Shown here piece by piece: positions 1-6,844 of a stretch of DNA of 9,118 nucleotides. Source of the stretch: Nitrososphaerota archaeon (GTDB taxonomy: Archaea; Thermoproteota; Nitrososphaeria; Nitrososphaerales; Nitrosopumilaceae); the NCBI GenBank assembly GCA_016200035.1, contig JACQFM010000020.1:1-9118 (forward strand), in the 5' to 3' direction. The notes beneath the pieces were generated by a model. It saw only the letters and a list, made by a program, of their open reading frames with translations, did not search any database and was not told where the DNA came from. Each line of letters begins with the position of its first letter. Positions within the stretch are counted from its first letter, which is position 1. The position numbers and the translations under genes are program-made.

Positions 1-296
1 AAAGTTAAATCCATTGAAAAGACTTTTTCCTTAGATGTGGAGTGTAGAAAGTATTTGGTGATTTTTCGCTCAAGCGGCGCTTCTTTGAGAAAGTTTTCTC
101 CGTAAATATCTTCAACATTATAAACTCTACCTTTTGTTGGTTTTTTGGAGTAGAGAATTCCGCCCGACAAATTCTTCGATCCTATAGTCTTTCCAGCTTC
201 TATCAGAACCGCTCGCTTTCCTAAATCAGAAACTTGTTTGAGTGCAGCTAATCCTGCTGATCCACCTCCAATTATTGCAACGTCATATCGTTCCAC
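1..296 (-). CDS. fixC: FixC-type FAD-dependent ETF dehydrogenase, N-terminal fragment
   Basis: First 98 codons of a flavoprotein that runs off the left edge. Residues 1-15 hold a beta strand and the dinucleotide-binding loop GGGSAG (10-15). An acidic strand end, LIEAG (31-35), fits ribose binding, and KNLSGGILYS (41-50) is the conserved segment that contacts FAD in FixC and ETF-quinone oxidoreductases. By family knowledge, such proteins take electrons from electron-transfer flavoprotein and pass them to quinone, usually with a ferredoxin-like FixX partner. FixX would lie outside the window if present. The start is GTG at 296-294: the frame has a TGA two codons upstream, so no earlier start is possible. 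It lies 6 nt after the etfA stop, so it should be co-transcribed and probably translationally coupled with etfA. A geranylgeranyl-reductase-like relative is the main alternative, but the etfBA context favours FixC. Confidence 0.85.
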   Translation of the reverse strand, partial: MERYDVAIIGGGSAGLAALKQVSDLGKRAVLIEAGKTIGSKNLSGGILYSKKPTKGRVYNVEDIYGENFLKEAPLERKITKYFLHSTSKEKVFSMDLT

Positions 297-302
297 TTCT
301 CA

Positions 303-1487
303 TCAAGCTCTTATCTTTGGTTGTTGCCTTCTCAACTCTTCGATTAACTTCGGAATTACATCCTCCATCCTGCCCTTTATGAAGACATCACACTCGTCCT
401 TTATTGGTGCATTTTCATCCGGATTGATTGCAACTACAACATCAGATTCCTTTATACCAGCAATGTGTTGCATTGCTCCACTTATTCCAACTGCTACATA
501 CAACAAAGGTGCCACTTTCCTTCCACTCGTTCCAATAACCCTATCAGGAATCATGTAAGTTGACTTTATTCTTTCAGTTACCGAATAGGGTTTCTTTGAA
601 ATTGGTAATGACACCCCTATCGCAGCATCTAGTTCCTTTGCTAGCTCTTCGATCAGCTTAATATTTTCTTCAGGAGACTCCTTTATACCTCTACCAAAAC
701 TTACAATAACTTTGTAGCGACCAAAATCAATTTCACTCTTGACAATGTTACGACTTAGAATCTTAACCTTAAGATCTTGTGGTTCGAGCTTCGGATGATA
801 TTCTATAATCTCTCCTTTCCTTGAAGCGTCGTATTCAAGGGGCTCAAACACGCCAGGAATTATACTACAAGCCTGAGGATGATACTCCCTTTCTATAGAA
901 GGATTTTTGTTATCAAGACAAAGGATTAGAGTCCATAAGAAACCCGAAAAATCCGGTCTATACATTTCAAGTATTTTATTATACTTAGTTGCTTTGCCAT
1001 TTGTCTTGTGTTGATGCGTAACCTCTATGTCATCAACAACAAGTTTGTTAATATCAGATGCAAGTCCGGACTCTAATTCTACTAGTACCGTAGATGAGAG
1101 ATGTCTTCCCACACTATCTGCAGCAAAAAACATGTATCTTGGCTTTTTAAATTTTTTAGAATATTCTTCAGAAACTTTTCTGGCCAAGTCCTTGTCACGG
1201 GCTATTTGGCCTATCACTTTGGTATAAGTTAGATTTCTAACGTATTCTAACTCGGGACTATCAGCATATATCACATCATCGGCACCGTAATGAATCAGCT
1301 CTTCACAAATCTTTCTTACATTATGCCCCAATACTATGGCAACGACCTTTTCTTCCGAGGAATATTTTTTGTTAAAATTATCCATCAATCTTCTAGCTTC
1401 GCCAAGCATTTCCAAACTTACTGGAATCAGCTTTCCTTCTTCATGTTCCATTACCACATATAGATGACGATAATCTCCCTCAGTCAT
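303..1487 (-). CDS. etfA: Electron-transfer flavoprotein alpha subunit (FixB/EtfA)
   Basis: At 394 residues this is longer than usual for the family (about 310-335). Residues 8-255 form the N-terminal alpha/beta domain, including the IIPGVFEP segment at 209-216. The C-terminal FAD domain follows: SFGRG (263-267), then GRKVAPLLYVAVGISGAMQH (322-341) and VVAINPDENAPI (351-362), which are classic ETF-alpha signatures. The subunit binds the redox FAD at the interface with EtfB and hands electrons to the FixC-like protein encoded next. By alignment to human ETFA, the flavin-contacting His286 is kept (H341) and Thr266 becomes Ser321. Arg249, in GASR of the usual motif, is Leu294, and the loop after it is about 10 residues longer. 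The ATG overlaps the etfB stop (ATGA), with a Shine-Dalgarno-like GGTGAT just upstream. Family assignment is firm; which electron donors it serves is unknown. Confidence 0.95.
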   Translation of the reverse strand: MTEGDYRHLYVVMEHEEGKLIPVSLEMLGEARRLMDNFNKKYSSEEKVVAIVLGHNVRKICEELIHYGADDVIYADSPELEYVRNLTYTKVIGQIARDKDLARKVSEEYSKKFKKPRYMFFAADSVGRHLSSTVLVELESGLASDINKLVVDDIEVTHQHKTNGKATKYNKILEMYRPDFSGFLWTLILCLDNKNPSIEREYHPQACSIIPGVFEPLEYDASRKGEIIEYHPKLEPQDLKVKILSRNIVKSEIDFGRYKVIVSFGRGIKESPEENIKLIEELAKELDAAIGVSLPISKKPYSVTERIKSTYMIPDRVIGTSGRKVAPLLYVAVGISGAMQHIAGIKESDVVVAINPDENAPIKDECDVFIKGRMEDVIPKLIEELRRQQPKIRA

Positions 1488-2368
1488 CTTATCACCATTC
1501 TTGACATAGCTTCTTGCATCTTGATGATTACTTTGCGTATTGCCTCAGAATTTGATCCATCAATTATCTCAGCATTTCTATTGGCTTTTCCCTTTGGAAT
1601 TCTTTCTACTTTGTAGACAATTGTTGGAGAACCAGGAAGACCAACCAAACTTAGATCTACTATACCTAATTGCTCTGCATTGAAAATTTTCAGATACTGT
1701 TTATAATTTGCGGCTCTTACCTTTGCCTCTTTTTGATATTTTTCAAAGGCTAGACGTTCTGAAACAGTTTTGAACAAAGGTCTGTAGGAGGGATGTATAG
1801 TTATGAAAACTGGTAAAGGAACTTCAACTTCTTCCACTATATCATAAAAGCCTTGAAGAGTGATAAGGCGCTTGGCTCTCACCATCCGTGTTTCCAAATT
1901 TATATCATAATCTATAACGTCGCCAAGAAATGGAAATCCAAGCTTCCATGCAGTCTGCGGCCCTGTTTGACCTGTCTCTCCATCTGATGCCCTGTGACCG
2001 GAAAAAACAACATCAATTTTCCCCTCCATTTTCGCAATACCAGTTTTAAGAGCCTCTGCAGTTGCTAGTGTATCAGCTCCTGCAAAAATTCTATCGCTGT
2101 ACAAATGTAATTCATCTGCATTGCTAATCAACTGTGCTTGCTGTAATGCCAAATCTGCTATGGGAGGACCCATAGTACTAATTGCTACTCGGGCACCATA
2201 CTTTACTTTGGCATAAAAGGCGGCATTTGCTGCCACTGCACTGTGAGGTCCAAGCGTACTTTTTGTCTCAGCTCTATTTAATGTTCCATCAGGATTATAA
2301 GTTACACTTCCTTCTGAAAAATCCGGCTCTAATTTTACAATTGCCGCTACATTTAGGGTTGGGTTCAT
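1484..2368 (-). CDS. etfB: Electron-transfer flavoprotein beta subunit (FixA/EtfB)
   Basis: At 294 residues it is slightly longer than typical EtfB (about 250-280). The nucleotide-binding core is clear: AGADTLATA (96-104), SGHRASDGETGQTGP (123-137), and near the C-terminus GLPGSPTIVYKV (243-254), which matches the ETF-beta signature. By family knowledge, EtfB binds AMP in classic ETFs or a second, bifurcating FAD in FixA-type ones. The sequence alone does not settle which applies here. The usual NPxDxxAxExA stretch near the N-terminus is replaced by LGPHSAVAANAA (39-50), so this is a divergent branch. It is the first gene of the etfB-etfA-fixC operon. The ATG at 2368 is preceded by GAGGAATA, a plausible ribosome-binding site, and a TATA-like box lies about 35 nt upstream. 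Confidence 0.93.
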   Translation of the reverse strand: MNPTLNVAAIVKLEPDFSEGSVTYNPDGTLNRAETKSTLGPHSAVAANAAFYAKVKYGARVAISTMGPPIADLALQQAQLISNADELHLYSDRIFAGADTLATAEALKTGIAKMEGKIDVVFSGHRASDGETGQTGPQTAWKLGFPFLGDVIDYDINLETRMVRAKRLITLQGFYDIVEEVEVPLPVFITIHPSYRPLFKTVSERLAFEKYQKEAKVRAANYKQYLKIFNAEQLGIVDLSLVGLPGSPTIVYKVERIPKGKANRNAEIIDGSNSEAIRKVIIKMQEAMSRMVIR

Positions 2369-2400
2369 TATTCCTCAATTGGCCATCATTGGCATTCTAT

Positions 2401-2413
2401 TAATATAAGTTCC
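2401..2413 (-). promoter_or_regulatory. TATA-like box for etfB-etfA-fixC
   Basis: On the minus strand ACTTATATTA (2410-2401), preceded by the purine-rich AAGGA-type context expected for a BRE. Transcription would begin near 2380 and give a leader of about 12 nt that still contains the GAGG ribosome-binding site. Placement is by eye from archaeal promoter spacing. Confidence 0.5.
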
Positions 2414-2580
2414 TTAACATAGTTTGATAACCCGTGTCCTATGGCAGAGTTTATGATTATAGGAAAATGCTTTATCTGAATCTATGAATTTGATTTTAAA
2501 CAACTTTCAATAATTATCTACGTCACTAAGAATATTTTCAGCTGAAATTTTACATTAAATTTTGATTTTTAGCATATACC

Positions 2581-2590
2581 TTAAATAAAA
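2581..2590 (+). promoter_or_regulatory. TATA-like box for the tRNA-binding protein gene
   Basis: TTAAATAAAA is the best archaeal TATA match upstream of the GTG at 2673. Initiation would be expected near 2612-2616, leaving a leader of about 60 nt, longer than for other genes here. The rest of 2411-2580 is AT-rich and I see no gene or structured RNA in it. Confidence 0.4.
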
Positions 2591-2628
2591 CTATAGAACA
2601 CATGTCAAAAAATTTCTACAAAATAGCC

Positions 2629-2645
2629 TTGATTTTCGAAATCAA
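2629..2645. repeat. 7-bp perfect inverted repeat in the leader (possible operator)
   Basis: TTGATTT, then TCG, then AAATCAA: seven matching bases on each side of a 3-nt centre. It lies between the predicted transcription start (about 2612) and the ribosome-binding site (2661-2665) of the downstream gene. It is AT-rich, so chance is possible. If functional, it could be a dimeric repressor site or a weak hairpin. Confidence 0.25.
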
Positions 2646-2660
2646 TTTTAATGAGCCGTT

Positions 2661-2665
2661 AGGAG
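2661..2665 (+). promoter_or_regulatory. Ribosome-binding site fixing a GTG start
   Basis: AGGAG followed by a 7-nt spacer to GTG at 2673. It supports the GTG as the true start, because there is no in-frame ATG before the conserved domain begins. Confidence 0.7.
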
Positions 2666-2672
2666 TTCACTT

Positions 2673-2999
2673 GTGCCAAACATTAGTTATGATGATTTTG
2701 CCAAGCTTGACTTGAGGATTGCTAAAATAATCCATACTGAAAGAATTCCTGGTAAAACCAAGATAATTAAAGGAATAATAGATTTGGGAGAAGAAAAACG
2801 TGAGATCGTAATTGGTGGCGCAGAGTATTACAAACCAGAGGAACTTATTGGCAAAACAGTTGTTGCCATAGCAAATTTGGAGCCACGAAAAATTGCTGGT
2901 CTAGAATCAAACGCAATGCTTTTGGCAGCAGATGTGAATGATAAACCATTTTGGCTAACAGTAAAGGAAGAAGTACCAGTCGGAACGAAGATAAAATAA
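2673..2999 (+). CDS. Stand-alone tRNA-binding domain protein, MetRS beta subunit-like
   Basis: A 108-residue protein consisting only of an EMAP-II/Trbp111-type OB-fold tRNA-binding domain. Signatures are DDFAKLDLRIAKI (7-19), DLGEEKREIVIGGAEYYKPE (37-56), the VVAIANLEPRKIAGLESNAM core (62-81) and PVGTKI (102-107). This matches the C-terminal extension of bacterial MetRS, which many archaea encode as a separate beta subunit that helps methionyl-tRNA synthetase hold tRNA. The cognate synthetase is not in the window. The start is GTG with a strong AGGAG site 7 nt upstream. It converges on the FAD oxidase gene with a 15-nt gap. A CsaA-like chaperone is an alternative for this fold, but the DLGEEKREIV and LEPRKIAGLES segments favour the MetRS-associated type. 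Confidence 0.88.
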   Translation: MPNISYDDFAKLDLRIAKIIHTERIPGKTKIIKGIIDLGEEKREIVIGGAEYYKPEELIGKTVVAIANLEPRKIAGLESNAMLLAADVNDKPFWLTVKEEVPVGTKIK

Positions 3000-3014
3000 T
3001 CTTCTTTTGATAAA

Positions 3015-4469
3015 TCAGATCTTAAGATTCTTGATAATACTACTTTTGTGAGTGATTATCTTGCCTGGATTTAAGATATTCTTAGGATCAAACTGCCTCT
3101 TTACCTTATCAAATACCGAGTAAATTCTGTTTCCGTATTGCATCTTAACAAATTCTGATCTTGCAAGACCATCACCATGCTCGGCTGTTATACACCCACC
3201 CATTTGTATCAACTTTGAAAAGAACTCGGTCGCAATTTTTTTGATCAATTTTTTATTCCTTTGTCTTAGAATGGGCCTTATGTGCAGATTGCCATTGCCG
3301 GCATGACCATATAGAACAAATTTTATTCCATATTTTTCTGAAACTTCTTCTATTAAGTCTACTAAGAGTACCAACTTTTCAACAGGAACTACGGCATCTT
3401 CTATAACAGTAGGCATAGTTTGGTTCGACGCGATGCTTCTGAGGCTATATGAGAGAGCAGAATTTCGATATTTCCACCATTTTTTTATCTCACTTTTTTT
3501 TGTTAATATCTTTACAATCTTTGCATCTGAAATTATGTTTTGCAAAATCTTTACACTACTCTTGATTCTAGAATCAAACTCTACAAACAGTAGACACTCT
3601 ATATCTTTTGGTAATATGACATTGATGTATTTTATAATATTTTTATCAACAATTTCTAGCGCAGAAGGTTTTAGCTTTACTATCTTAGGAGAGTCTATAG
3701 CAGCTTTCCTTATGCTTCTGTAAGCTAAAACCATGAGAGCATTTTTTTTGGGAATTGGCAATATTTTTAGCTTGGTAGAAATAATTATGCCCAAAGTTCC
3801 CTCCGAACCTGCTATCAATTTTTGTAAATTCAATTTACTGGTAACAGCATCCAACCTGTAACCACAGGAATTTTTTGTAATATCAGGAAATCCGCTCTTA
3901 CCATCTGATCTTGTAATATCATATATGCGGTTGGCAAACTGTGATTTTGAAGGCAGATGCATGATTTTGCCGTCTGATCTTATCATTCTTACACTAAGCA
4001 AGTTGTCAATCGTACTTCCATATTTCAGAGTGTGACTACCACTTGCGTTAGTTGCAACCATTCCACCAATGGTACAATAGGGGCCGATAGAGGGATCTGG
4101 TGGAAAAAATCCCCCTTTTTTTCTTAAAGCCTCGTCAAGATTTCCCTTAAAAACGCCACAATCAGCTTCTACATGGTTATGACCAATCCTTATCTTGTTG
4201 AAATTTCTGAGATCAATGATTATTCCTCTTCCAAGAGCACTGCCGACTAGGCCAGTTCCAGCTCCTCTAGGAGTAATCCCAATCTTGTTTTTTGCGGCAT
4301 ACTTTAAAATTCTTATGACGTCTGACTCGTCTTTTGGAATTGTAATTACTAATGGCCTTAGAATATAGGAGCTCGAATCTACGGAATAAAGATCAAGAGA
4401 GTGTTTGTCCCAAAGTACGTGGCCTTTTACTATCCGCTCAAGGTCTGGGCCAATTTCTTTTGATTTCAT
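3015..4469 (-). CDS. FAD-linked oxidase, glycolate oxidase GlcD / D-lactate dehydrogenase family
   Basis: A 484-residue flavoprotein of VAO/PCMH type that oxidises a 2-hydroxy acid such as glycolate, D-lactate or D-2-hydroxyglutarate; the exact substrate cannot be read from sequence. FAD-binding elements are PRGAGTGLVGSA (67-78), DPSIGPYCTIGGMVATNASG (125-144) and IAGSEGTLGII (219-229). The C-terminal cap has the metal-site motifs GHAGNGNLH (H389, H396) and TAEHGDG (E430, catalytic H431), and ends with DPKNILNPGKII (461-472). Length agrees with GlcD. There is no C-terminal iron-sulfur domain and no GlcE/GlcF neighbour, so its electron acceptor is unknown. The nearby ETF operon is on the same strand but separated by another gene, so an ETF link is only speculative. 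The start ATG at 4469 lies about 25 nt from a TATA-like box, with no clear Shine-Dalgarno, suggesting a leaderless mRNA. Confidence 0.9.
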   Translation of the reverse strand: MKSKEIGPDLERIVKGHVLWDKHSLDLYSVDSSSYILRPLVITIPKDESDVIRILKYAAKNKIGITPRGAGTGLVGSALGRGIIIDLRNFNKIRIGHNHVEADCGVFKGNLDEALRKKGGFFPPDPSIGPYCTIGGMVATNASGSHTLKYGSTIDNLLSVRMIRSDGKIMHLPSKSQFANRIYDITRSDGKSGFPDITKNSCGYRLDAVTSKLNLQKLIAGSEGTLGIIISTKLKILPIPKKNALMVLAYRSIRKAAIDSPKIVKLKPSALEIVDKNIIKYINVILPKDIECLLFVEFDSRIKSSVKILQNIISDAKIVKILTKKSEIKKWWKYRNSALSYSLRSIASNQTMPTVIEDAVVPVEKLVLLVDLIEEVSEKYGIKFVLYGHAGNGNLHIRPILRQRNKKLIKKIATEFFSKLIQMGGCITAEHGDGLARSEFVKMQYGNRIYSVFDKVKRQFDPKNILNPGKIITHKSSIIKNLKI

Positions 4470-4486
4470 GATAGCTCATTAATTTA

Positions 4487-4498
4487 CATAAATTAAAG
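4487..4498 (-). promoter_or_regulatory. TATA-like box for the FAD-linked oxidase gene
   Basis: On the minus strand CTTTAATTTATG, centred about 25 nt before the ATG at 4469, so the transcript would begin at or beside the start codon. The 143-nt divergent gap (4470-4612) holds this box and the one for the opposite gene. Confidence 0.45.
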
Positions 4499-4580
4499 GT
4501 TAAACCGATGTCAGTTGTCAGTATGAGAGTAGGTTGTTTATATGATAACTAATGTTGATGCAATGTTGTATGCTAACAAA

Positions 4581-4590
4581 GATTTAATTT
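4581..4590 (+). promoter_or_regulatory. TATA-like box for the DUF1512 gene pair
   Basis: GATTTAATTT is centred about 27 nt upstream of the GTG at 4613. This is the spacing expected for a leaderless transcript and agrees with the absence of a good ribosome-binding site. Confidence 0.5.
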
Positions 4591-4612
4591 AGCAAAATCA
4601 GGTTTTTGATCT

Positions 4613-5734
4613 GTGGAATTTCTAGGAATAAATCTTGATAAACTCTTCAGCAGTGGAGACAATTCCAATCCTTTGATGTGGCTGGTCTGGATTGTACCAA
4701 TAATTATTTTCATGTTATATGGTCAACGAATTCAACTACAGATAACTTCGTCTGAAATATCTAAATCAATGGAGAAGTTAAAAACATTCAAAGAAGAAAC
4801 AAGAAAAGAACTTGTTGAATATATTAAAACAACTTTAAAACCAACAACTGATCCAATTCCAAAAATTGACAGATTTTTCGAATACTTTACTATCATGCCA
4901 GTAGACATGGACCCAAGTGGAATCGTACCAAAGGTGAGACACATCATGCGATCCAGAGAGGACTATACAAGGCTTCAAGTGAAAGCTTTTTCTTCGGATA
5001 TTAACAGTTTGGAAACAAGTAAGATAGTAAATATTCTAGAGGCAGCAACAGCCCTCCATCTTTTATACAAAATAGTAAGGCATCTTTATCTTACTGCAAA
5101 AAAGCAAAACAACTTTCCCCTTATTTTGCCTCTTCAAATGATGATGCCGTTTATAATGGAAGAAGCAGAGGCTCTAAAGACAGCAGTCTCTGCATTCAAG
5201 GATGGTCAACCAATTGGAGACGGAATAGGCCCAATGGTTATAGGAAAGATGATGCTTGGAACAGAAAAAAAGACTGCAGCATTTGAAACTGTATGGAGCC
5301 ACTCAGAATATGAAGGAAGAAAGATCTACCTTATGAAAGCAGAAGGGCCTGCAGCAACGGTGGGGCGACCTGGCGATGCCCTTGAGAGAATAATCTCAGA
5401 AAGTAAACCTGACATTATAGTTATGGTGGATGCAGCTCTAAAACTAGAGGGAGAAGAATCCGGCTCTGTTGCGCAAGGATTTGGTGCTGCAATTGGCGGA
5501 ATTGGTACAGATAGATATCAGATAGAAGAAGTTGCCACAAAACACAAAATTCCAATTTATGCTATTGTAATAAAGCAGTCCATAAAAGAAGCCATTGCGC
5601 TGATGAAAAAAGAGATTGCAGATTCAGCAGAAAAGGTTACGGCTCAAGTACAAGAAATGATAAGAGAAAATACAAAGATAGGACAATCGGTTCTCATAAT
5701 TGGGGTGGGAAACACTCTAGGAGTTTCACAATGA
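4613..5734 (+). CDS. DUF1512 family membrane-anchored protein
   Basis: A 373-residue archaeal protein of unknown function. One hydrophobic segment at residues 21-38 should anchor it in the membrane, with the rest probably cytoplasmic. A charged helical stretch (45-75) follows. The C-terminal half is rich in conserved glycines: GDGIGPMVIGKMM (202-214), KAEGPAATVGRPGDALERII (242-261), DIIVMVDAALKLEGEESG (267-284), FGAAIGGIGTDRYQIEEVAT (290-309) and IIGVGNTLG (362-370). These segments are what I recall of the DUF1512 family. The start is GTG, just before the anchor and about 27 nt after a TATA-like box. The last bases overlap the next gene (ATGA), so the two are likely made together. The glycine motifs resemble hydrogenase-maturation/GPR-type peptidases in rearranged order (see findings); no enzymatic role is established. 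Confidence 0.85.
   Translation: MEFLGINLDKLFSSGDNSNPLMWLVWIVPIIIFMLYGQRIQLQITSSEISKSMEKLKTFKEETRKELVEYIKTTLKPTTDPIPKIDRFFEYFTIMPVDMDPSGIVPKVRHIMRSREDYTRLQVKAFSSDINSLETSKIVNILEAATALHLLYKIVRHLYLTAKKQNNFPLILPLQMMMPFIMEEAEALKTAVSAFKDGQPIGDGIGPMVIGKMMLGTEKKTAAFETVWSHSEYEGRKIYLMKAEGPAATVGRPGDALERIISESKPDIIVMVDAALKLEGEESGSVAQGFGAAIGGIGTDRYQIEEVATKHKIPIYAIVIKQSIKEAIALMKKEIADSAEKVTAQVQEMIRENTKIGQSVLIIGVGNTLGVSQ
5719..5723 (+). promoter_or_regulatory. Ribosome-binding site for the zinc-ribbon gene
   Basis: AGGAG inside the end of the DUF1512 gene, followed by a 7-nt spacer to the ATG at 5731. This is the same spacing as for the gene at 2673, and it is strong support that the short downstream frame is translated. 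Confidence 0.7.
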
Positions 5735-5910
5735 TTTTTTCAAAGAAAGAGGAGATCGTCACTCCATACACGGTCGAGCAATGCAATTCATGCAAGGCAA
5801 TATCAAAAAGAAAGTTCATCAGAGGTGACTATGTCTTCAAAAATACCGAGCCATGTAAATCATGTGATGGTCAGACGCTAATAATCAAGATTTTTGGAGA
5901 AACATCTTAG
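5731..5910 (+). CDS. Small zinc-ribbon protein (59 residues)
   Basis: Short protein with two CxxC knuckles, CNSC (18-21) and CKSC (42-45), separated by 20 residues that include a basic patch KRKF (26-29) and a hydrophobic/aromatic strand. This is the layout of a single zinc ribbon. The function is not known; zinc ribbons of this size act as nucleic-acid-binding or protein-docking modules. Its ATG overlaps the TGA of the DUF1512 gene (ATGA) and an AGGAG site lies 7 nt upstream, so the two are very probably translationally coupled and may work together. At the other end its TAG interlocks with the TAA of the convergent methionine aminopeptidase gene, a 4-base overlap. Easy to miss because of its length, but codon choice, ribosome-binding site and cysteine pattern all support it. 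Confidence 0.85.
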   Translation: MIFSKKEEIVTPYTVEQCNSCKAISKRKFIRGDYVFKNTEPCKSCDGQTLIIKIFGETS

Positions 5911-6797
5911 AGAGTAGTAACTGTTATCCCATCTTCTTTTGGAATAAACGTGTGTTCCGCTTGCGCCACCCGCTGGCCGTTTGCCTCCACAAGTACTGGA
6001 TAAGAACGAATCGCTTTCTTTTTTAAAAGCTTGTCTAGAAGATTTCTGGCAGTCTTTTCATCCCAATCCAAAGTCAACCATCTTAATGCAAAAGGAAGCA
6101 TGTTGAACTTTTCCCATATGTGATCAAGAAGCCTATCTGCTTCTGCGTCCTTTGTTCTCTTTCTCGTCGCAAGAGAAAAGATATTTCTTGTATTACCTTC
6201 CCGCACAAATCCAAGACCATCCCGTGTTGTAACGAATGGCTCACATGCGTAGGCTTCGGTGGGCAAAAAGGTGAAGGAGCCTATAGACCAAATGTTTGGT
6301 ATGGATTTTCCTGCGTGAATGGTATATTGTTCAAGGGAATGTCCGCTCAAGTTTGATATAGGTATGCAGCCCCGCGCCTTTACCGTGTTTTCAATTACCT
6401 TGCCAACATCGCTTGATTTTGTTCCTACTCTTATGATAGAAATTGCTTCACTTAAAGCAGCTTCGGCAGCTTGAATTAGAAAATCAAAATTTGGATCGTA
6501 ACATACAGTGACTGCTGTATCTGCAATGTAGCCATTTATTTGTACACCAAGATCTATTTTTAACAAATCAGTTTCTTGAATTATTTTCTTGTCGTTAGGC
6601 TCTGCTGTGTAGTGCGCTGCAACTTCGTTAAGACTAGTGTTTACTGGAAAGGCACAACTTGCACCTTTTTGTACTATCTCTCTTTCTATAGATTCGCAAA
6701 TTTCAAACAGTGATAAACCAACATAATATTTTTTTCTGGCATTTTCTCTAACCTCAGCTGCTATCTTACCTGCATTAAGATAGTCCTGAATTTGCAT
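5907..6797 (-). CDS. map: Methionine aminopeptidase, type II (archaeal)
   Basis: A 296-residue enzyme that removes the initiator methionine from nascent proteins in the cytoplasm. The pita-bread fold residues are all present: substrate-binding H62 (AAHYTAEP), metal ligands D82 and D93 (KIDLGVQINGYIADTAV), H153 (SGHSLEQY), E186 (ACEPFVTT) and E281 (QAEHTF). A second histidine, H161 (TIHAGKSIP), matches the type-II enzyme. The insert of about 60 residues between the E186 and E281 motifs (roughly 200-270) is the helical subdomain that defines type II. Length is typical for archaea, and there is no N-terminal extension. A TATA-like box lies about 28 nt upstream of the ATG and no Shine-Dalgarno is visible, so the mRNA is probably leaderless. 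The gene converges on the zinc-ribbon gene and diverges from tRNA-Pro. Confidence 0.97.
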   Translation of the reverse strand: MQIQDYLNAGKIAAEVRENARKKYYVGLSLFEICESIEREIVQKGASCAFPVNTSLNEVAAHYTAEPNDKKIIQETDLLKIDLGVQINGYIADTAVTVCYDPNFDFLIQAAEAALSEAISIIRVGTKSSDVGKVIENTVKARGCIPISNLSGHSLEQYTIHAGKSIPNIWSIGSFTFLPTEAYACEPFVTTRDGLGFVREGNTRNIFSLATRKRTKDAEADRLLDHIWEKFNMLPFALRWLTLDWDEKTARNLLDKLLKKKAIRSYPVLVEANGQRVAQAEHTFIPKEDGITVTTL

Positions 6798-6820
6798 AGG
6801 CTAGTCTTGATTTTGTATGT

Positions 6821-6830
6821 TATTTAAAAT
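6821..6830 (-). promoter_or_regulatory. TATA-like box for map
   Basis: On the minus strand ATTTTAAATA, centred about 28 nt before the ATG at 6797. The spacing predicts a leaderless transcript. Confidence 0.5.
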
Positions 6831-6844
6831 CATCACCTGTGAAG

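Noticed and set aside
301..303. ATG overlapping the etfA stop as a start for fixC
   Set aside because: That frame stops after six codons. The FixC frame uses the GTG at 296-294.
238..558. 106-codon open frame on the + strand across fixC and etfA
   Set aside because: It runs antisense across two recognised genes and shows no family signature.
2411..2580. Small RNA or short gene in the AT-rich gap
   Set aside because: No stable GC-rich stem, no frame with a ribosome-binding site and no recognised motif. I see nothing supportable there.
3433..3723. 96-codon hydrophobic open frame on the + strand inside the FAD oxidase gene
   Set aside because: Apparent membrane-like residues arise from the complement of Lys/Asn/Ile-rich codons of the oxidase; there is no promoter or recognised motif.
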